From assembly GCA_034509755.1 (NCBI GenBank), contig CM067557.1:40234001-40298000 (forward strand): a stretch of 64,000 nt of DNA. Direction: 5' to 3'. Source of the stretch: Anisodus tanguticus (lineage: Eukaryota > Streptophyta > Magnoliopsida > Solanales > Solanaceae). The position numbers and the translations under genes were made by a program. Positions within the stretch are counted from its first letter, which is position 1. Every line of letters begins with the position of its first letter. Of the stretch, positions 56,158 to 64,000 are shown in pieces. Under the pieces are notes generated by a model. The model did not search any database, was not told the DNA's origin, and worked only from the letters and a program-made list of their open reading frames with translations.

Positions 56158-57597
56158 AACGAAAGTCACAAAAATGTGCTAATATGAAAAGAAATGTTCA
56201 TTTTCTCAACGGGGGAGCTAGTGCCTTCGGTCACGGATTCGATCGAATTTAGTAATTTTGTCTAAAACTTATATATCTATTTATATTTAATAAATTCATT
56301 AAATATATACATATTATTTACGATCCAATAGATTTAACTGAAATTTCAAATTTATAAGCTTCAAATCTTGATTTTCTTGTCTACTTGCTCTTTACAAATT
56401 TAAACAATAGTAGTTTATAAGAGATTTCAGTGTTTCTATTTAATATTTTATAATTTATAATGCACCAAAAAAAAAACGCCCACAAACTACAATTTGACCT
56501 CTTCCATGAGGGAGTGAAGAGGAAAGTGGAAATCCTATGTTGTCGTGTGACACCTCGTTATTTCCCATGCATATTTAAAAGAAAGTCTTTTCGATATCGC
56601 AAGGTACATATTTCTGTCCTCACATATACTTGTTACAATTAGTATCCCATAGTAATGAGAATTTTTTTTTAAACTTGTAACGTAATAGTACTAAAGATGT
56701 ATATAATCTATGAAAATATTTTTTGAATCTTATAATTTTAAATATGACGCTTAGAATGTTAAAATTATAACATAATTAAATATAAAAACATATTTTTTTA
56801 AAATAAACTAAACGGAAGAATGTGAATTCTCTTTCTTGATGAAAGTACCAAGTTATGTCACTCCACATCTCCCCGGGTCCGGCCCACTTGACAGGCTTAA
56901 CTCCACCTACTACTTTTACCAAAAATCAAGCCCACCTTTAGGGGCGGAATTATTATTGTTTAAAGAGAATTAATTGACACCTTCTTATCAGAAAATTATA
57001 AATAAATAAAAAACAATAACGTATATAATATTATTGTAGTTATTTGGGGGTTTTAAGTACTTGTATTAATAAAAATTATATTCCGTCACTGATTAATCAA
57101 CTAAGAAATTTTGTCTTGGCAGATAGCTGCCAATTTAATTACCTAACTCGAAAACATGCATTGATGGCCCATAGTTTCCTCTATTCTTTTCGAGCAGAAT
57201 CTGTAATCTGCAGCCACAAGTATTTTTTATAGCATGAGAATATTTAGGGTTCTGATCAAAAACTTTGTCTGTCCTATTATTCAGCTTGTTCGTTTTATAT
57301 CATACGTTATGTGACCTGTTCCCTCTTTTGTTTTTTTCTAAGTACTAGTCACATGTTTGTTAGAGATCAAGATTAAATAAATGGTTATAATGCAAGATGA
57401 TTTAATTTTCTTTTTGAAATGTCTCATATGTGTGATTGCACAACTAATCTACATTATTATTCAATTTAAAGACTCCATATTTATCAAGTCTAAATAAGAC
57501 GTGTATTAAGTTTTGACTATAAAGTTGTATCACTATCGTCTAGGTTAACGTCATAACAAGTACATTTAAAGCTTTGTATGTTATACCTTTCTTAACG
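56158..57597. other. Intergenic DNA
   Basis: No gene recognised. Open frames at 56460-56642 and 57044-57232 have no recognisable domain. Confidence 0.4.
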
Positions 57598-57725
57598 GAA
57601 GCAACAACAAATCCAGTGTGGTCTCATAAGGTGGAATCTGAGGAGGGTAGGATGTACGCAAACCTTATATCTACCAGCTCTGTGAGGTAGAGAGGTTGTT
57701 TTGGGTAGACCCTCGGCTCAAAAGA
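57598..57725 (-). repeat. TS/RTE-type SINE or LINE 3' tail
   Basis: Read on the minus strand: TTGAGCCGAGGGTCTACCCA, CCTCTCTACCTCACAGAG, GCGTACATCCTACCCTCCTC, ending in TTTGTTGTTGC. This is the same tail found at 6274-6400. The copia 5' LTR begins about 10 bases beyond its upstream end, so the copia may have inserted into the SINE and removed or separated its head. Confidence 0.75.
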
Positions 57726-57735
57726 AAAGCACAAG

Positions 57736-58046
57736 TGTGGAAATAATAGAGGAGTGCACAAGAATGCCATGAGAAGGAGTGTATGATATTATTATTATTG
57801 AGTTTGTTATGTTTGTTGAGTTAGTTAGTTGAGTTTAGTTGAGTTTGGTTAAGTATTAGTTGTGTAGTTAAGTGTGTATATATATATACACTTGTAAAGC
57901 ATTCTAAACCACACATATATGAAATATCTTATTTTCCAGATTGCAACCGACTCTCTCTGCTTCCTTCATTTTCTCTATTTCACATCAATGGTTGCTTAGT
58001 CATTTCTGTTCAATTCTTCCTCCAAAGCAATCGCAGTAAGCTAACA
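57736..58046 (+). repeat. 5' LTR of copia 57736-63076
   Basis: Begins TGTGGAAATAATAGAGGAGT and ends CAGTAAGCTAACA. It carries about 10 extra bases (an additional TTGAGTTTAG unit) relative to the 3' copy. Confidence 0.9.
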
Positions 58047-58230
58047 TGGTATCGGAGCACTCATCCGGCATAGATCGAGGGAAATTCAACCACATGCGAT
58101 GAAATTTTTTGAGGGATTTGTGTCCTCAATTAAAGAAATCGAACTTTGAAAAATAGAATACAATCGCATTTGAAGATAAAACATTTGATTGCACTTACGA
58201 TTGACGCTTGACAAACACAAATTTGATAAC

Positions 58231-59202
58231 ATGGGATCTAACAGAGAATATTTGACAGGCGTAGCTGAGGTAACAACAATGAACATCGACCATAACCATC
58301 CTTTGTATATTTTTCCATCTGATGCACCATGTTCATTGTCTGTTAGAATAATACTAACTGGAATGGATAATTACACTTTGTGGAGTAGGGCGATGAAATT
58401 GGACCTATTAGGAAAGAATAAAATTGGATTCATAGATGGTACAGGGAAGAGAGAAACATTCCATGGTGAATTAGCTAGGCTTTGGGACATGTGTAATGTC
58501 ATTGTGGTGTCCTGGTTAATGGGAAACGTGAGTAAGAATTTACTCACAGGGATGTTGTTTTATTCTGATTCGCATATGATATGCGAGGACTTAAAGGATA
58601 GATTTGATAAGATAAATAGCTCAAGGTCATTTCAACTACATAAAGAGATAGTCACATTGAGACAAGGAACACTATCAATTTCTATGTATTACTCCAAACT
58701 TAAGGACCTTTGGGATGAGTATGATTCCATTATACCACCGCCTTCTTGTTGTCCTAAGTCCAAATAATTTGTAGATCATCTACAATATCAGAGAATGCTA
58801 CAATTTCTAATAAGACTTAATGATAACTATGGTCAAGCTAGAAGCCAAGTGATAATGAAGCATCAAGTGTCAAACCTAAATCAGGTTTATGCAATGATCG
58901 ACCAAGAGGAGAGTCAAAGGATGATGCAAGATACAATGGAATCATCAACCATGTTTACAACTAGACATGGAAGTGGAGGACCTAGGCAAAAGAAACCATA
59001 TAATCCTAATGCAGTATGTGACTTTTGCCATGGCAAAGGATTCTTGAGAATGGACTGTTATAAACTAATGAAGTGTGACTTTTGTCACAAAATTGGACAC
59101 ATACAAAATGATTTTTACAAACTCAATGGGTATCTTGAGAATTTTAAAGGAAAAACTACTGCTACTAAGAAAGAAAATATACTGACAGGGGGAAGTATGT
59201 AG
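58231..59202 (+). pseudogene. Copia gag with damaged zinc knuckles
   Basis: Gag starts at MGSNREYLTGVAEVTTMNID (58231). It has the copia gag signature HPLYIFPSDAP, then TGMDNYTLWSRAMKLDLLGK and IGFIDGTGKRE. A stop at 58765-58767 breaks it, and it resumes to 59202. Two CCHC-like knuckles occur near 59020-59110: CDFCHGKGFLRMDC has Phe where His is needed, and CDFCHKIGHIQNDF has Phe where the last Cys is needed. RNA binding would be impaired even without the stops. Confidence 0.85.
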
Positions 59203-59439
59203 TTTGAAGATACTGAACAAGGAGGTAAAGCCCAAAGTCACTAGCATATGCAGCAGAATCTGCAATTTGGGAAGAATACTCAACAACATCATGGGACAAT
59301 ATCAATGCCAAATTCACAGGTTTACAACTACCAGCAGGGATCATATGGTGTACCAGGATACAACCAATAGCAGCATCATCAGGACACATACATGACTGTT
59401 GGATAGTTTACCCCTAGCCAACACCAACAGAATTTCTCA

Positions 59440-62400
59440 ACATGCTCAACAACAAAGATACAGTTGGAGAAACCAGTGATAGGGCAAACACGACAGGTAT
59501 ATATAATCCTAATATAAAAGCAGTGTTAAAATGGATTGTGTATACAGGTTTAACGAATCATATGATTGGTAATCAAAAATACTTACAGGATAAAATTATG
59601 GTAGAAAATACAGAAAAGGTGCAATTTCCTACAGGAAATTCAGATAGAATCACACATATTGGTGAATATAATATAGGAAGAGGTGATGTTCTTAAGAATG
59701 TCTTGTGTGTGCCAACATTCAAGTTCAATCCGATGTCTGCTTCTAAGGTGACAAGAGAACTGAATTGTAATGTTATATTTTTTTTCCAAATGTTGTGTAT
59801 TTCAGAATCTCTCATCTGTGAAGGTGAGGGTGATTGGTAATGAGGAATAAGGGTTGTACATACTGTGTTTAGACATACTAAATAAAGCAGGAGAAATGAA
59901 TAAGTATTTGGCAGCTACTCAACATGTTGATGCAGTCATATGGCATCACAGGATGTATCATGTGCCCATGCATTATTTGAAAAAAATTCCATATTTCAAG
60001 AATGATAATTCTTTTGTTTTGAATAATTGTGAAGTGTGTCCTTTAGCTAGACACAATAGAATATCATTTCGTAATAGTACTAGTAGGAAGACATGACCAT
60101 TTCAATTGTTATATATGGATGTAAGGGGACCTTACAAAGTGAAATATATAATGGAATGATGTATTTTCTTACTATAGTGGATAACTACTCTAGATGGATT
60201 TGGATTTTTTTAATGAGACTGAAATCTGATGTAGTCACACTGCTTAAAAAATTCTTTACTGAAGTTCACTCTCAGTTTGGTGTGAAGATTAAAGGAGTAA
60301 TGTCAGACAATGGTACAAAGTTCTTTAATCACAGTTGTAAGGGGTTGTTTTAGTTGCATGGTGTAGTGCATGAGAGTTCATGTCCATAAACACCACAATA
60401 AAATGGTGTTGTGGAAAGGAAGCATAGACATATACTTGAAACAACCAGAGCAATAAAATTCAGGCTAACTTGCCAGACATGTTTTGGGGCTTCTGTGTGG
60501 AAGGTGTTGTCTATATAATGAATAGAATACCTTCTTCTATTATAGGGAATAAGTCACCTTATGAGATGTTGTATAATAAAATGCCATCACTTTCTCATCT
60601 GAGAGTGATATGATGTTTGTGTTTTGCTACTACTCTGATCAGACAGGACAAGTTTGGTCCTAGAGCTGTGAGAACTATTCTTCTTGGATATGGTTCTGCA
60701 CATAAAGGATATAAGCTATATGATATGGAAATAGAACATTTTTCATAAGCAGGGATGTGATATTCATGGAGACAGTATTTCCTTTGAAAAATGATACAGA
60801 TGACAAATTTGGGCTTATGAGATCACATGAGCATTTCAGTTTTAATGATCCGGTTTATCCACAAAACATAGAAGTTGTATGCAACAATACAGAAATGCAA
60901 AATACATGTGCAAGCTCAGAAACTGAGAGTGTCCCCACTATAATAGATAGTCCAGGACAACAGTTTGCAGAGTTGTTGGATGAAATAGGAGCACACCTGA
61001 CACTGCAGTTAAAATATCTGCAAGAACCAGTAGACCACCTATATGACACAAGGATTATATCACTAAACACGGCTCCAGTAACTGTTTGTACTCTATATAT
61101 GAGGGATTAAACTACAAAGGACTGTCATCCATCTATCAGAATTTTATAGCACAGATTTCTGTTGATACTGAACCATATAGTTATTCAGAAGCTATAACTG
61201 ACAACAGATGGGTTGAAGTAATGAAGGCTGAGATTCAGGCATTGGATGATAACAAAACATGGGAGTTAGTACAACTTCCAAAAGGGAAAAAGGCCATTGG
61301 ATGTAGGTGGGTATACAAGATAAAATACAAAGCATCAGGTAAAGTGGAAAGATTCAAAGCCAGGCTAGTAGCCCAAATGGTACAACTAGAAGGAGGTCTT
61401 GACTATCAAGAAACATTCTCACATATGGTCAAAATGACCACTGTGAGATCAGTGATATCTATTGCAGCTGCTAAACAATGGAGAATTTACCAGATGGATG
61501 TGTGCAGTGCATTTTTACAAAGAGACATTTATGTAGAAGTATATATATCACTACCAGAGGGTTTTGGTACTACTGGAGGACTGAAACAAGTATGCATATT
61601 GTTAAAGTCTCCTATATGGTTTAAAGCAGGCTTCAAGGCAGTGGAATATTAAACTTACTTCGGCTTGATTTCATCTGGTTTTATTCAAAGCCACAGAGAC
61701 TATTATTTGTTTATTAAACAGAAAGAGGAGGATAAGATAATTGTGGTACTTGTGTATGTTGATGATTTACTTATTACTGGTAATGACTCAACCCTTATAA
61801 AAAGCAGCAAGGAAACACTTCAATCAGCATTCAAGATTAAAGATTTAGGAGAGCTTAGATATTTTCTTGGTATAGAGTTTGCAAGAAACTCTCAGGGCAT
61901 CATTATACACCAAAGAAAATATGCTTTGGAGCTTATATCTGATATGGGGTTAGCAGGTGCTAAGAGTACCCCCTCACTCATGGAAATAAACAAAAAGCTC
62001 ACAATTGTGCAATATGATCAATATGTTGCTATAAATTCCACTTCAGATACTACAACATCCACCCAGGTTCCTAACTTTCCATTAGCAGATCTCAACATTT
62101 ATAGGAGACTGATTGGGAGATTACTATATCTCACAAATACCAAGCCTGATATAGCATTGATGTACAATGTTTGAGTCAATTCATGCAAGCTCCTAAAACT
62201 TCACACATGGAAGCTGGCATGAGACTAGTCAGATATAATAAACATGCACCAGGGTCAGACATTCTTATGTCCAGTTCTAGCAAGTCTCAACTTCAGGTGT
62301 TTTGTGATGCAGATTGGGGATAATGTGTCAATAGTAGGAGGTTTATTACTGGTATCTGGTAATGTTTGGACATTCACATGTATCCTGGAAGTCTAAGAAA

Positions 62401-62742
62401 CAAGTGACTGTCTCAAGGAGCTCAGCAGAGGCTGAATATTTAGCTCTAGCAACCTCAGTTCCAGAAGTAGTCTGGCTCACTGGATTGTACAAAGAACTTG
62501 GCATACAAGTCCAGTTGCCAGTTCCTATTTTCACTGACACCAAATTTGAAATTCAGATTGCTGTCAATCCTGTCTTTCATGAAATAATCAAACACATTGA
62601 CATTGATTGTCATTTTATAAGAGAAAGAATTCAAGAAGGGTCCATTCATGCTACCTATCTGCCCTCTATTGAACAGCCTCCAGATTTGCTTACTAAAGCC
62701 CTTAGCAGTGTTCATCATGCTCATTTGATGTCCAAGCTATGA
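59440..62742 (+). pseudogene. Copia pol (protease, integrase, RT, RNase H; broken)
   Basis: The protease region at 59520-59560 reads WIVYTGLTNHMIGN where W-x-x-D-T/S-G-A-T-x-H is expected, so the catalytic Asp is lost. Pre-integrase reads HHRMYHVPMHYL, and integrase has FLTIVDNYSRWIWIFLM and VMSDNGTKF. RT starts WVEVMKAEIQALDDNKTWEL (about 61208) and includes YQMDVCSAFLQRDIYVEVYI. YVDDLLITGND follows at 61755. RNase H includes SRSSAEAEYLALAT, and TDTKFEIQIA stands where DNKAAI-type residues are usual. There are stops at 60096, 60353, 61110, 61652 and 62174. Confidence 0.85.
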
Positions 62743-62780
62743 ATGAAGAACATTTTCATATCTCCTAGCTTGAGGGGGTG

Positions 62781-63076
62781 TGTGGAAATAATAGAGGAGT
62801 GCAAAAGAGTGCCATGAGAAGGAGTGTATGATTTAATTATTATTGAGTTTGTTATGTTTGTTGAGTTAGTTAGTTGAGTTTGGTTAAAAGTTAGTTGTGT
62901 AGTTAAGTGTGTATATATATAACACTTGTAAAGCATTGTAAAACACACATGAAATATCTGATTTTCCAGATTGCAACTGACTCTCTCTGTTTCCTTCAAT
63001 TTCTATGTTTCACATCAATGGCTGCTTAGCCATTTCTGTTAAATTATTCCTCCAAAGCAATCGCAGTAAGCTAACA
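62781..63076 (+). repeat. 3' LTR of copia 57736-63076
   Basis: Direct repeat of 57736-58046, followed by ACATG. Confidence 0.9.
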
Positions 63077-63081
63077 ACATG

Positions 63082-64000
63082 TCTCAAAAATATATAAAAG
63101 GAGACAACAAATAACAAGATATAAAATAAATGTGGAAACAAATAATAATACATAAAAATAATGTGATATCTGACAACTACTACTAAAAAGGAAAAGAGGA
63201 GAGGAGGAAAACTCACCCCTCCCTCTCCTCACTTAGCTACCTACTACTAGCGGATCCAAAATCTAAATTTAAGAAATAAGATACTACAGTTCTATCACGT
63301 CCCTTATAGAGTACAAAAATAAATGCTAGTATTGAATATGTCTTTTAATAATTTGTGCACAGCACTCTTCAAGAAATATATTTAATAATCTTATTACAGG
63401 AATATGTATTTAAACAAATCCTTCATCTTTCTTTAAACATCTAACATAATTAATATTAATACCCCACTAATTGAGTAGATTTGAAAAAATAACAAATGAC
63501 CGTTTTGGCTTTGTTAAAAGTTTCAAATATTTTGACAATTATTTCAATTTATCAAAACCATTAATATTTAAAACCAAAAGTAGCATATTTACACTCCTTA
63601 AAATTATGTTATTCCTCAGAAGGAACGCGAATATACTAGGCAGATTATGAATATTTATAAATATTTAATTTTAAACTCAATTATAGCTGTATATCAATGA
63701 GACAGATGTAAACGTTTATAAATTTCAAAACCTGAATCCGTGGCTCACAATATATATGCCCCTATATTGAAATATCTCATTGCTGAGTGTACTGCTAATT
63801 TTTATTTTTTTTGCAGAGCCCGTGGGACTACCTACAAATTAAATGGAAAAAAAATAATAAAAGCACGTGATTGAATGGTGTACAAACTTCCAATACGTGA
63901 TTAGAAAAAGATGCGTCTTCTAACTGTCTTGTTCTTCAATCCACGCAATAATTATGCTATAATTTTATTCTCCTTTTTGGCTTGGTATGGTTCAATTATT
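63082..64000. other. Intergenic DNA
   Basis: AT-rich. No gene, RNA gene or recognised repeat identified to the end of the window. Confidence 0.4.

Larger units (their letters stand above)
57736..63076 (+). mobile_element. Ty1-copia retrotransposon, full length, inactive
   Basis: LTRs at 57736-58046 (311 bases) and 62781-63076 (296 bases), PBS TGGTATCGGAGCAC (58047-58060) and polypurine TGAGGGGGTG (62771-62780) bound a 5.34-kb element. The flanks ACAAG (57731-57735) and ACATG (63077-63081) look like a 5-base duplication with one change. Gag, protease region, integrase, RT and RNase H are all present in order and all interrupted by stops or frameshifts. LTR similarity is high, so the element is not among the oldest here. 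Confidence 0.9.

Overview
This is 64 kb of AT-rich plant nuclear DNA, most likely from a Solanaceae genome. The evidence is the 3' tail of an RTE LINE whose end is shared with tobacco-type TS SINEs, several Solanaceae-type SINEs, many Ty1-copia elements and a flavonoid 3-O-glucosyltransferase with a nightshade-like sequence. The family assignment rests on recognition of repeats, not on a database search. Only three host protein genes are supported, all intronless as read: an A20/AN1 zinc-finger stress-associated protein (2112-2561, minus), a UGT78-type flavonoid/anthocyanidin 3-O-glucosyltransferase (12308-13651, minus) and a small LysM-domain membrane or secreted protein (28489-28797, plus). 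They are 10-15 kb apart and show no sign of a shared pathway or operon-like arrangement.

Much of the rest is transposable elements in layers. Six Ty1-copia copies have both LTRs or recognisable remnants of both: 6530-10845 (+, very decayed), 15183-19813 (+, TSD CATAC), 29630-33954 (-, TSD AAAAT, integrase missing), 38794-42860 (+, TSD TGTAT, 5' LTR mostly deleted), 44138-51095 (-, 1.5-kb LTRs, TSD TGCCT) and 57736-63076 (+, imperfect TSD). Two more partial copia copies meet head to head near 25.24 kb (22792-25240 minus; 25240-27842 plus), and a short RT/RNase H piece lies at 37850-38390. None has an intact polyprotein.

DNA transposons and small elements fill the gaps. There are three non-autonomous hAT-like elements (21800-22586 with perfect TSD TTCATGTC; 31825-32662 nested inside the copia at 29.6-34.0 kb; 54324-54783, degenerate), a long-TIR foldback MITE (36543-37116), Stowaway-like MITEs, a Harbinger-like MITE, two TRIM elements (51308-51570 and 55817-56157) and several SINEs. 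Two SINEs of one family have clean target-site duplications. One (13768-14031) sits just upstream of the presumed TATA box of the glucosyltransferase; the other is at 35361-35620.

The main points for follow-up are the SINE in the glucosyltransferase promoter, the copia copies that lack integrase yet have similar LTRs, the head-to-head copia junction, the 1.5-kb-LTR element with decayed pol and an unidentified open frame behind its 5' LTR, and the motif-rich hAT ends. All identity estimates were made by eye.
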